A stretch of 19,386 nucleotides of DNA. It comes from Chloroflexota bacterium (GTDB taxonomy: Bacteria > Chloroflexota > Chloroflexia > QHBQ01 > JADMIH01). Shown here one piece after another: positions 7,783 through 15,138 of this stretch (within the stretch, counting starts at the first letter, position 1; every line of letters begins with the position of its first letter). The stretch lies in assembly GCA_015478675.1 (NCBI GenBank), contig JADMIH010000058.1:1-19386 (forward strand), read 5' to 3'. The notes beneath the pieces are model-generated. The model saw only the letters and a list, made by a program, of their open reading frames with translations. It did no database searches and was not told where the DNA came from. Made by a program: the position numbers and the translations under genes.

Positions 7783-7799
7783 TATAATAGAGGAGGAGG
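7783..7799 (+). promoter_or_regulatory. TATAAT and AGGAGGAGG upstream of folD
   Basis: A perfect TATAAT at 7783-7788 is followed at once by AGGAGGAGG (7791-7799), the strongest Shine-Dalgarno sequence in the window. No convincing -35 box sits at the right distance. The ribosome site is 48 bases from the folD ATG, too far to serve it directly, but 4-7 bases from a TTG at 7804. Confidence 0.5.
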
Positions 7800-7803
7800 C
7801 AGC

Positions 7804-7872
7804 TTGCAAAGCGCAGATGGGCCCCCAACAATCCTACTTGCGCGCCCATGTGCGCCGGCGAGCACGTCGTGA
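7804..7872 (+). CDS. Possible 22-codon leader peptide overlapping the folD start
   Basis: TTG 7804 is correctly spaced from AGGAGGAGG and opens a 22-codon frame ending in TGA at 7870-7872. That TGA overlaps an in-frame folD GTG at 7869-7871 as GTGA, the arrangement typical of translational coupling. The peptide is Ala/Pro-rich with no recognised motif. It may be a leader whose translation delivers ribosomes to folD, or the overlap may be chance. Confidence 0.3.
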   Translation: MQSADGPPTILLARPCAPASTS

Positions 7873-8768
7873 CCACCCTGACAGCCAACAGCAACAGCAT
7901 TCAAAGTGACGAGCCGAGGCAGACATTAGTCTTGAGCGGGCGCAGCGCAGCCAAAGAGTTGCGTAGCAACTACGCCCGGGAAATAGCCGAACTGAAGGCC
8001 CGCTACGGACTGCTCCCGGGCCTGGCGGTGGTGCGCGCTGGGGAAGACCCTGCATCTCTCAGCTACGCGGCGCGGATCACGCAGTCGTTCGAGGCAGCAG
8101 GGCTAAGTGTCACCCTGGTTGCCCTTGCAGATAGCGCCACGAGAGCGCTGCTGCAAGCCGAGATTAGCAGGCTCAATGTGCTGCCGGAGATCGCCGGGGT
8201 GATTGTGCAGATGCCCTTGCCGGAGCAGATCGGCCTGGAAGCAATTACAGATGTGCTTGACCCTGAGAAAGATGTAGATGGCCTGCACCCTGTAAATGCA
8301 GGCCGCCTGATGCTCGGCCTTGACTGCTATGTGCCTGCTACTCCTGCTGGGGGGATAGCGCTTCTCGACCACTACGGCATCCAGATTGAGGGCAAGAGGG
8401 CGCTAGTTGTAGGGCGCAGCAGCGTCGTGGGCAAGCCGCTGGCGCAGCTGTTACTGGCCCGAAACGCCACTGTAACGATGGCTCACTCGCACAGCCGCGA
8501 CCTTTCCTTGTTGGTAGCCGAAGCCGACCTTGTCGCCTCCGCCACAGGCAAACCCGCTCTCATCAAGGGCAGCATGCTAAAGGAGGGTGCGATAGCGCTC
8601 GATTTTGGAGCCAGTGTAGTGGACGGCCAAATGGTCGGCGATATTGAATATGACGCCTCGCTGGGCCGCGCAAGGGCAATCACTCCCGTTCCCGGGGGCA
8701 CAGGCCCGATGACAAATGCGATGCTGCTGAAAAACATGGTAAAAGCCGTAAGGCGGCACGTGGGGTGA
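7848..8768 (+). CDS. folD: FolD methylene-THF dehydrogenase / methenyl-THF cyclohydrolase, atypical active site
   Basis: FolD interconverts 5,10-methylene-, 5,10-methenyl- and 10-formyl-tetrahydrofolate using NAD(P). Recognisable blocks are VIVQMPLP (folate-binding Gln), EKDVDGLHPVNAGRL, the Rossmann nucleotide loop VVGRSSVVGKPLAQLLL, and PVPGGTGPMTNAML near the C-terminus. The conserved YxxxK motif is changed: Tyr73 is present (TAC 8064-8066), but the Lys position is Ile77 (ATC 8076-8078) in SYAARITQSF. That lysine is needed for cyclohydrolase activity in characterised FolD enzymes, so this protein may be a dehydrogenase only. The protein is 306 residues from ATG 7848, with about 20 extra N-terminal residues; GTG 7869 (299 residues) is a credible alternative start. 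fhs follows in the same direction. Confidence 0.9.
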   Translation: MCAGEHVVTTLTANSNSIQSDEPRQTLVLSGRSAAKELRSNYAREIAELKARYGLLPGLAVVRAGEDPASLSYAARITQSFEAAGLSVTLVALADSATRALLQAEISRLNVLPEIAGVIVQMPLPEQIGLEAITDVLDPEKDVDGLHPVNAGRLMLGLDCYVPATPAGGIALLDHYGIQIEGKRALVVGRSSVVGKPLAQLLLARNATVTMAHSHSRDLSLLVAEADLVASATGKPALIKGSMLKEGAIALDFGASVVDGQMVGDIEYDASLGRARAITPVPGGTGPMTNAMLLKNMVKAVRRHVG

Positions 8769-8844
8769 GGAATCGTAGTACGCGGGCGATTGTGGGGGCT
8801 ATATCTCCTGGCCCAAGCTGTCACACACTACATACTACGATTCC
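8769..8844. repeat. 12-bp perfect inverted repeat between folD and fhs
   Basis: GGAATCGTAGTA (8769-8780) begins at the base after the folD stop codon and pairs exactly with TACTACGATTCC (8833-8844), 52 bases on. The right arm ends 10 bases before the fhs ribosome site GGAAGAG (8855-8861). No T-tract follows, so it does not look like a simple terminator; it could be an mRNA processing or stability element, or a protein-binding site. Confidence 0.75.
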
Positions 8845-8871
8845 ATACTTTGAAGGAAGAGTAAAAGAGAA

Positions 8872-10578
8872 ATGACTAGCGATATTAGAAACGACCTGGC
8901 GCTTGCTCATGCCGCTAAACTTAGGCCGATAGAAGAGGTGGCGGAGATGATGGGGCTGAGGCGCGACGATATTGAGATGTATGGCGCGAACAAGGCCAAG
9001 ATCAAGCTTGAAGTGATCGAGCGCGACAAGAATAAACCGAGCGCCAAGTACGTTGTAGTAACAGCTATCACCCCCACACCACTGGGGGAAGGCAAGACTA
9101 CCACCTCAATTGGCCTCGCACAGGGAATGTACCATATCGGCAAGCGAGCCACAGTTGCCTTAAGGCAGCCTTCGCTGGGGCCTGTCTTTGGCATCAAGGG
9201 TGGAGGCTCGGGCGGCGGGCGGAGCCAGGTTGTGCCAATGGAGGATATGAACCTGCACCTGACAGGCGACATTCACGCTGTGGTCGCGGCACATAATTTG
9301 CTCAGCGCCTTTCTCGACGCATCCATCTTTCACGGTAATCCCCTCGATATTGACGTAAACCGCATAGACTTCAGGCACGTGCTAGACGTGCTTGACCGCT
9401 CGCTACGCGACATAATCCAGGGGCTAGGAGGCAAGAACAACGGCGTGCCGCGCCAGAGCGGATTCGATATAGCTGTGGCTTCTGAGGTGATGGCGGCGCT
9501 CGCCCTGTGCAAATCTATCTTCGATTTACGCGAGCGCCTCGGCAAGATCGTTGTTGGCCAAAATATGAGAGGCGATGCGGTTACCGCCGAAGCGCTCAAG
9601 GCTGCGGGGGCGATGACCGTGCTGCTGCGGGAAGCAATCAAGCCTAATCTTCTCCAGACGATTGAAGGCACACCTGCCCTTGTCCACTGCGGGCCTTTCG
9701 CCAATATAGCTCACGGCAACTCCTCGGTGCTTGCTGATTACGTTGGGATCAAAGGCACTGATTACCTCATCACCGAGGCCGGCTTCGGGGCAGACATGGG
9801 CTTCGAGAAGTTCTGCGATATAAAGTGCCGAGTGAGTGGGCTCAGACCGGCTGTGGCGGTGGTGGTTGCGACCGTGCGCGCACTCAAAATGCACTCAGGA
9901 CGTTTCAAAATAGTGGCGGGCAAGCCGCTCGACCCGGGTCTCACAGAGGAGAATCTTGGGGCGCTTGAGGAGGGAGCCGCTAACCTGGTGGCGCAGATCG
10001 AGAATGTGCGGCGGCTGGGTGTACCGGCGGTGGTGGCAATCAACGCCTTCCCCACAGATACAGAGGCCGAGTGGGCTTACCTGGAGCAAGTGTCGAAGGA
10101 AGCGGGGGCGGTTGCTGCTGTGCCTGCGACGCACTTCGTAAACGGCGGCGCAGGGGCAGCAGACCTGGCGGGTGCGGTGGTGAGAGCTGCCGAGGAGCCA
10201 TCCGAGTTCCACTTCCTCTACCCGCTTGAGCAGAGCATAAAGGCCAAGATAGAGACAATTGCCACGCAGTTCTACGGCGCAAAAGATGTGGAGTATAGCG
10301 ACGAGGCCAATCAGAAGATTTCCACCTACACGCGGCTTGGTTACAGCGGATTACCTATCTGCATGGCTAAAACCCACCTTTCGCTCTCACACGACCCCAA
10401 GCTAAAAGGACGGCCAACAGGCTTTACACTGCCCGTGCGCGACGTGAAGCTGTCGGCGGGGGCAGGCTTTATTTACCCCCTCTGCGGCGCTATGCTTACC
10501 ATGCCTGGGCTGCCCTCAGATCCGGCGGGGGCGCAGATGGACATTGACGAAAAGGGCGAGGTAATCGGCCTGCATTAG
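8872..10578 (+). CDS. fhs: Formate-tetrahydrofolate ligase
   Basis: This enzyme makes 10-formyl-THF from formate, THF and ATP, feeding purine synthesis and the one-carbon pool. The protein is 568 residues, close to the usual 555-560. The ATP-binding P-loop TPLGEGKTTT is at residues 69-78. Other family blocks include LRQPSLGPVFGIKGG, VPMEDMNLHLTGD and TEAGFGADMGFEKF; the last is one of the most conserved in the family. MTSDIRNDLALAHAAKLRPI is a typical N-terminus. ATG 8872 follows AAGGAAGAG by about 12 bases, a slightly long spacing. Together with folD upstream it forms a formate-entry module of C1 metabolism. No acetogenesis genes are visible, so a Wood-Ljungdahl role cannot be inferred. Confidence 0.98.
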   Translation: MTSDIRNDLALAHAAKLRPIEEVAEMMGLRRDDIEMYGANKAKIKLEVIERDKNKPSAKYVVVTAITPTPLGEGKTTTSIGLAQGMYHIGKRATVALRQPSLGPVFGIKGGGSGGGRSQVVPMEDMNLHLTGDIHAVVAAHNLLSAFLDASIFHGNPLDIDVNRIDFRHVLDVLDRSLRDIIQGLGGKNNGVPRQSGFDIAVASEVMAALALCKSIFDLRERLGKIVVGQNMRGDAVTAEALKAAGAMTVLLREAIKPNLLQTIEGTPALVHCGPFANIAHGNSSVLADYVGIKGTDYLITEAGFGADMGFEKFCDIKCRVSGLRPAVAVVVATVRALKMHSGRFKIVAGKPLDPGLTEENLGALEEGAANLVAQIENVRRLGVPAVVAINAFPTDTEAEWAYLEQVSKEAGAVAAVPATHFVNGGAGAADLAGAVVRAAEEPSEFHFLYPLEQSIKAKIETIATQFYGAKDVEYSDEANQKISTYTRLGYSGLPICMAKTHLSLSHDPKLKGRPTGFTLPVRDVKLSAGAGFIYPLCGAMLTMPGLPSDPAGAQMDIDEKGEVIGLH

Positions 10579-10579
10579 A

Positions 10580-10608
10580 TTGACACTCAGAAGTAAATCA
10601 GGTATCAT
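10580..10608 (+). promoter_or_regulatory. Promoter of the extracytoplasmic cassette
   Basis: TTGACA (10580-10585) and TATCAT (10603-10608) are exactly 17 bases apart and start two bases after the fhs stop codon. The leader to the next gene would be about 105 bases. A second TATAAT at 10638-10643 lacks a usable -35 box. Confidence 0.7.
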
Positions 10609-10720
10609 AACCTGTACCTTTGCAGTGTCTTATGCTGTATAATGGCCTGGGCGTCTTACTGGTCCTTGCATATTACGATATCCCCGCAAATGCTTCGGTG
10701 CAGAAGGAGAATACGGTTTG

Positions 10721-13234
10721 ATGCCGCGCCTCAACACCCCCAACCGCACGATGAGAAGTCTGCTGGTTTGTCTCGCCCTTTTTGGCCCGATATTGGCCTT
10801 TATCACGATTGGCATGGCTGGAGTAGGTGTAGCAGCCGACGCTCCAAAGGGAACAGCCAGCCCCAACGGCCTGGTGATCAACGAGATATATGACAGCCAG
10901 AGCCCGGCGAACGAGTACTTTGAGCTATACAATACCGGCGCTGTGCCGATCAACCTTTCCACGTACGTGATCTACAACAAGGACGATGAGACCCCCTTGT
11001 CGCTCCTCGCACCCGATAACCAGATCATTGGCGCAGGAGCATTTAAGGTAATCGGCCCAAGCCAGCTTGGGCGCCCCACTATAGTGGGCACAGGCCTGGG
11101 GCGCATAGATTTTCTCGGCCTTGTAAACACATCACCAAGCGACGCAATTATTGACGTGGTCAACTACAACGGCACTCCGAATCCTAACTCACATAACTTT
11201 GCTCGCTTCTCATCCTACTTTTTCACAACCGCGCCTACTCTGCCTGAAGACGGCCCCAAGTCAATTCAGCGCTACCCGGATGGGCTTGACACCGACCAGG
11301 GGAGCGATTTCGCCCTGCTGCCAACCTCGGCGGGCACCGCCTCGTGCGCTGACCCTTTCGAGCCTGATGACAGCGCCGCCACCGCGAGCGGCCAGGCAGT
11401 GGGGGCTTCCAGCCTGCATCGCCTCTGTCCGGCGGGCGATCAGGATTGGGTGTCAATGCAGTTATCCACCGGCTTCACATATACACTGCAAACAGGGGCA
11501 CAAGGAGCGCGCGTTGACACTGTGCTACGTCTGTACGACAATTCGGGCAACTTGCTCGGCACAGACAACAACCCCGGCAGCCGCAGCAGCCTTATCAGGT
11601 TTCAACCTACTACGTCAGGCACCTTCAAGGCGCAGATCACCGACGCAAACAACGCCGGAGACAGAGGGGCCGACTTCCTCTACACTTTCACCGTCACCTC
11701 TATCTCAGCCGCTACAGCCACCCCCGCAACACCTGCCACAGCAACGCCTATAGGGTGCCAGGATGTATTTGAACCCGACAACAACATGGCGACAGCCAGG
11801 CCGATTGATCTGAACACCGAACAGGTTCGCACTCTCTGCCCAGCCGGTGACGAAGACTGGGTGATATTCACCGCCTCCGCCAACAAGATTTACTCGATGT
11901 ACACAAGAGACCTTGCAGGCCCTGTAGATACCATCATTACGCTCTACGATGCACAGGGCAACTTCCTGGCCGAAAACGACGACTACCAGCCGGGGCAAAG
12001 CCTGGCTTCCCGAATAGACTTCACCTTCGCCCATACCTCCAACTACTATCTGCGTGTCAGAGACAAGAGAGGCAGCGGCGGCAGCGGCTATCAGTACACA
12101 CTGGGCCTCTCCTCTACAGGAGGCCTACCGCCGACGGGCACCGCAACCGTTACGCCAACGCTGAACCCGAGCACGACGACCCCCACGCCTGGAGTATGCA
12201 CCGACGCGTATGAGCCTGACGGTGTGCCCGCAAGCGCAAAGCTGATCCTGATCGGAGCTGTACAGCGCCACACGATTTGTCCCGCGACCGACGCTGATTG
12301 GGTGCGCTTCTACGCCAGAGCGGGCAAAGTCTACACAATACGCACAGGCAACCTGGGCGTTGGCCTCGACACGTACATGTACCTCTTCGACAGCGACGGG
12401 CAAAAGGTGCTGGCGCAAAACGATGATGGCGGTGACGGCTCTGTAGCGTCACGCATTGACTTCTATCCACAGCGCGATGACTACTACTTCGCCCAGGTGA
12501 AGAATGCAGGCGATATCGGCAGCCCTGACGAGACATATGACCTGAGCCTGGTGGTGGTGCCCGGAGCGCCCCAGCCGCCCAGCACAGCAACAGGTATAGC
12601 CCCACAGCCCCAGCCGACATCGCCGCCGGTGCCCACTACCGTCGTTCAGCCGACCAAGCCGCCCCTGCCCACACCGACGCAAGGGGCCATAAAGCCAACG
12701 CCCGCCGCGCAAGGCATCACCCCCTCAGTTCCGGGGCCCGTAGGTACTCAGGGAGCGGCAACAGTCGCACCCAGAGCCACTGTCACACAAATCCCTACCG
12801 GAGAAGCAACCCCCACCGAGGTCTTCATTGTGCCAGGGGTGACACCGCCTGGTGTGCCAAATACAGGAGCACCCGATTTGCCTGCGCAAATTGACACATC
12901 GAAGCTGAACTCTGCTCAGCCCGGGCCTGCGTTGAGTTATGCACCAATGCTCTTCAGGTTATACTATGATCGCAACAAGAACAACGCGTATGAACAAGGA
13001 GAGGGAATCAGGGGCATCAGGGTTTACTTTGTAGGAAGCGACGGTATTCTCTCACCATCTGCCAGCCTGGTAACGCCTGACAACGGCAGCGGCTCGCTCA
13101 CCATTCCTGTGAATAGCGAGGAGAGAATATACATACCTTACCTGGGCATCAACATAAAGATCTCAAACTTCCCACAGCGCGCAACACATTCGCTCTGGCT
13201 GCCGCCTGTGCAATTGCCCAATCGCGTGCCCTGA
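10721..13234 (+). CDS. Secreted lamin-tail domain protein with three PPC repeats
   Basis: An exported protein of about 838 residues (numbered from TTG 10718). Residues 1-40 look like a Sec signal peptide ending VAA. A lamin-tail domain follows (about 50-180; GLVINEIYDS, NEYFELYNTG). Three PPC-type beta-sandwich repeats occupy about 210-327, 347-465 and 494-613. Each opens with C-x-D-x-[FY]-E-P-D and has CPAxDxDW, with the two Cys exactly 27 residues apart (210/237, 347/374, 494/521), probably forming disulfides. A Pro/Thr-rich linker (about 614-737) leads to a final beta domain with an Asp/Asn-rich loop DRNKNNAYEQGEG, reminiscent of SdrD_B-type calcium-binding repeats. There is no protease or nuclease motif and no LPxTG or PEP-CTERM tail. 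AAGGAGA (10704-10710) serves TTG 10718 or ATG 10721. A surface adhesive or scaffold role is inferred. Confidence 0.85.
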   Translation: MPRLNTPNRTMRSLLVCLALFGPILAFITIGMAGVGVAADAPKGTASPNGLVINEIYDSQSPANEYFELYNTGAVPINLSTYVIYNKDDETPLSLLAPDNQIIGAGAFKVIGPSQLGRPTIVGTGLGRIDFLGLVNTSPSDAIIDVVNYNGTPNPNSHNFARFSSYFFTTAPTLPEDGPKSIQRYPDGLDTDQGSDFALLPTSAGTASCADPFEPDDSAATASGQAVGASSLHRLCPAGDQDWVSMQLSTGFTYTLQTGAQGARVDTVLRLYDNSGNLLGTDNNPGSRSSLIRFQPTTSGTFKAQITDANNAGDRGADFLYTFTVTSISAATATPATPATATPIGCQDVFEPDNNMATARPIDLNTEQVRTLCPAGDEDWVIFTASANKIYSMYTRDLAGPVDTIITLYDAQGNFLAENDDYQPGQSLASRIDFTFAHTSNYYLRVRDKRGSGGSGYQYTLGLSSTGGLPPTGTATVTPTLNPSTTTPTPGVCTDAYEPDGVPASAKLILIGAVQRHTICPATDADWVRFYARAGKVYTIRTGNLGVGLDTYMYLFDSDGQKVLAQNDDGGDGSVASRIDFYPQRDDYYFAQVKNAGDIGSPDETYDLSLVVVPGAPQPPSTATGIAPQPQPTSPPVPTTVVQPTKPPLPTPTQGAIKPTPAAQGITPSVPGPVGTQGAATVAPRATVTQIPTGEATPTEVFIVPGVTPPGVPNTGAPDLPAQIDTSKLNSAQPGPALSYAPMLFRLYYDRNKNNAYEQGEGIRGIRVYFVGSDGILSPSASLVTPDNGSGSLTIPVNSEERIYIPYLGINIKISNFPQRATHSLWLPPVQLPNRVP

Positions 13235-13260
13235 CACTTTATGGCACGTTGTTGCATAAT
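13231..13260 (+). promoter_or_regulatory. Weak internal promoter before the sortase-like gene
   Basis: CTGACA (13231-13236), overlapping the stop codon of the secreted protein, and CATAAT (13255-13260) are 18 bases apart. The downstream gene could use this or be read from the upstream promoter. Confidence 0.3.
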
Positions 13261-13286
13261 AAAGAGGACTTTACGAGGCATTTAGG

Positions 13287-14243
13287 ATGACAGACGATCA
13301 GCACAATACAACTTCAACACCACCCGATAGAGGGTCGGCAGGTGATGTCTCAACAACGGGCCACTCTACTCATGACGTGCAGGATACAGACGGTGGGCAC
13401 GGCAGCGCTGTAGCCGACACCTCAGATGTCTCTACCCTTGTACCAACTACCTGGAAGCAGCTAATATTTCCCGCGCTGATACTGCTGGTGGTGCTCATCC
13501 TGGTCGCAGGGCCTGTCGCGAGCGCGTTCGCCCCAAGGCCCGCCGCGCCCACAGCCAGTACAGAGTCGCCCACTGCCGCGGTTGGTGAGCAAGGCGCAGG
13601 CGGCTCAGGGGGCGCAAACGCTGTGGCGGCAACCTCCACGGCTGCTACAGGGCAGAATACAACAGCGGCAACGCCTGACGCTCTCTCCACCGTAGAGCCT
13701 GGTGCCCCTAGTGCCCCTAGTGCCCCTAGTGCCACTACTTTGCCACAAGCCAGCCCAACGACCGCCACCCAGAATCTCTCACTTTCGGCAACCCAAACCG
13801 CCGTGTGGCTCGCGGGGGAGAGTGGCGAAGTGGCGCGGATCCCGGTGCAGTTACAGTTCGAAGGGACGACCTACAGCGTCAACCCGGGTACAAGCCTGCT
13901 CCCCGACTGGAAGCAGTCGCAAGACCCGGGCACCGCCACCTGGATCGAAGGTACCGTCACCAACCACATCCTCTACCTGCCTTATACAGATCAGAACGCA
14001 GCTATTTTCAGCGCCGCCAAAGTGGGTGATGCCCTCAAGCTGAGGATGAACACTGGGCAGACATTCAGCTTTGACGTCACGAAGGCGCAACGGGCAGTGA
14101 ACGGCCCGGCAACCACAGCAGGCCAGTTCACGGTGACTGCGGCGATGGCGCAAGACCACGCGGGCGTCACCCTCTTCCTCGTCGGCGACCCAGCCTCCGA
14201 CCGAGCGGTGGTGCAAGCTGATTTCACAGGCACCATTCAATAG
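13287..14243 (+). CDS. Membrane-anchored protein with sortase-like, Cys-free ectodomain
   Basis: A 318-residue bitopic protein. The polar His/Asp/Thr-rich N-terminus (1-57) is followed by one transmembrane helix (about 58-80). A low-complexity Ala/Thr/Pro linker (about 81-165) contains APS repeats, and then comes a beta-rich domain (about 172-318). In that domain, the region from TATWIEGTVTNHILYLP to AAKVGDALKLRMNTGQTFSFDV, and then VTLFLVGDPASDRAVVQADF, follow the order of the His, strand and Cys/Arg regions of sortases. However, the whole protein has no cysteine, so it cannot be an active sortase. The sortase relation is my reading of the pattern and is not certain. ATG 13287 has GAGG nine bases upstream. 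The SGNH-fold gene begins eight bases after the stop, so the two are probably co-translated. Confidence 0.6.
   Translation: MTDDQHNTTSTPPDRGSAGDVSTTGHSTHDVQDTDGGHGSAVADTSDVSTLVPTTWKQLIFPALILLVVLILVAGPVASAFAPRPAAPTASTESPTAAVGEQGAGGSGGANAVAATSTAATGQNTTAATPDALSTVEPGAPSAPSAPSATTLPQASPTTATQNLSLSATQTAVWLAGESGEVARIPVQLQFEGTTYSVNPGTSLLPDWKQSQDPGTATWIEGTVTNHILYLPYTDQNAAIFSAAKVGDALKLRMNTGQTFSFDVTKAQRAVNGPATTAGQFTVTAAMAQDHAGVTLFLVGDPASDRAVVQADFTGTIQ
13702..13737 (+). repeat. 9-bp in-frame tandem repeat (APS units)
   Basis: GTGCCCCTA is repeated three times exactly (13702-13728), followed by a variant GTGCCACTA. The repeat encodes the Ala-Pro-Ser units in the linker of the membrane-anchored protein, so copy-number change would alter linker length without a frameshift. 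Confidence 0.85.
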
Positions 14244-14251
14244 CTGAAAAG

Positions 14252-15040
14252 GTGCCACCCCAGGATTCCATAGGGCAACACTTCTCACCCGGCCAGACTG
14301 TACTCTTCCTGGGGGATCACACCGGCCCTGACAACCCCGGCTACGTGGCGGTCATGGGGCAGGTGCTTGCGCGATTCCACCCTGAGTTAAAGCTGAAGCT
14401 GTTGAGCGCAGGCTCCAAAGGGCAGACGGCGCAAGGGCTGAGGTCTCGGCTGCTGATGGAGATACTGGCATCGTCTCGTCCCGATTGGCTGGTAATCGGC
14501 GTGGGGCTGGGAGACGTGCTGCGCGAGCCGCAAGTGGGCAGGCTCCTGGTGCAATATCAGACGCGGCAGGCGGGGCGGAACGATCTCGCCGAGGCCATCT
14601 TCGGCCCGGAGCATCGACCGCACACAGGAGACCCTGGCCCTCGCGACGATGCAGGGCCTGAGCTTGAATCCCACCTGGAGAGGCTAACCACCTTCCGAGC
14701 AGACCTGGCGGCGGCTGTGGCCGAGCTAGCAGCTTCGGGCGTGCGCTCTATTCTACTGACCACTGTGCTGCTTGGCGACGATCTCGACTGCCCGGTCAAT
14801 AACGCGCTGAAGCTTTACAGCAAAGCGATAAGGGAAGTGGCAAACGAAGAGGGCGCGGCGCTTGTAGACGTTGAACGCGCCTTCAGAGCCCTCCTGGACC
14901 GCGCATCGAGCTACAAGCAAAAGGTGACCCTCACCGGCGCGGACGGCACGCTCAACCCGCAGGGCGAGGCGCTGCTGGCGCGTACTTTCCTCAACAGCTT
15001 TGGCGCTCTCCCCAACCCTGGTTTCCGCCCATCGCTCTAA
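14252..15040 (+). CDS. SGNH/GDSL-fold protein lacking catalytic residues
   Basis: A 262-residue protein without a signal peptide whose layout follows SGNH hydrolases. Block I is VLFLGDHTGPDNPGYV, where the nucleophile Ser of GDS is His23. Block II is SAGSKGQTAQGL and keeps its Gly. Block III is VIGVGLGDVLRE, where the Asn of GxND is Gly87. Block V is DGTLNPQGEALLA, where the catalytic His of DGxH is absent. Thus Ser, Asn and His are all missing, while the fold-defining residues remain. The protein is therefore probably a non-hydrolytic binding protein, or an enzyme using other residues. GTG 14252 is the only early start, eight bases after the preceding stop, with AAAAGG partly overlapping it; translational coupling is likely. 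How a protein with no export signal acts beside two exported ones is unclear. Confidence 0.7.
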   Translation: MPPQDSIGQHFSPGQTVLFLGDHTGPDNPGYVAVMGQVLARFHPELKLKLLSAGSKGQTAQGLRSRLLMEILASSRPDWLVIGVGLGDVLREPQVGRLLVQYQTRQAGRNDLAEAIFGPEHRPHTGDPGPRDDAGPELESHLERLTTFRADLAAAVAELAASGVRSILLTTVLLGDDLDCPVNNALKLYSKAIREVANEEGAALVDVERAFRALLDRASSYKQKVTLTGADGTLNPQGEALLARTFLNSFGALPNPGFRPSL

Positions 15041-15065
15041 GGTACGTTTACTATGTAACTATGAC

Positions 15066-15111
15066 GGGCATTTTACGGATACCAACCTGGGTATGCATAC
15101 GGCATACGCCC
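15066..15111. terminator. Possible bidirectional hairpin between convergent genes
   Basis: The 98-base gap contains overlapping inverted repeats: GTATGC/GCATAC (15091-15096 and 15102-15107), ATACC/GGTAT nearby, and outer GGGC/GCCC (15066-15069 and 15108-15111). No strong T-tract follows on either strand, so termination is suggested mainly by the convergent location. Confidence 0.4.
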
Positions 15112-15138
15112 TTATTCTCTCGCCTGTACTCTAGCACT

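Noticed and set aside
8769..8871. Tetrahydrofolate riboswitch before fhs
   Set aside because: The location fits, but I do not see the conserved core; only a simple inverted repeat is visible.
10638..10643. Second promoter at TATAAT before the secreted protein gene
   Set aside because: No acceptable -35 box at 16-18 bases and no extended -10 TGn; the 10580-10608 promoter is better.
10718..10840. Lipoprotein reading of the secreted protein because of Cys18
   Set aside because: The residues before the Cys (LLV) do not fit a lipobox, and a VAA cleavage site is available at residue 40.
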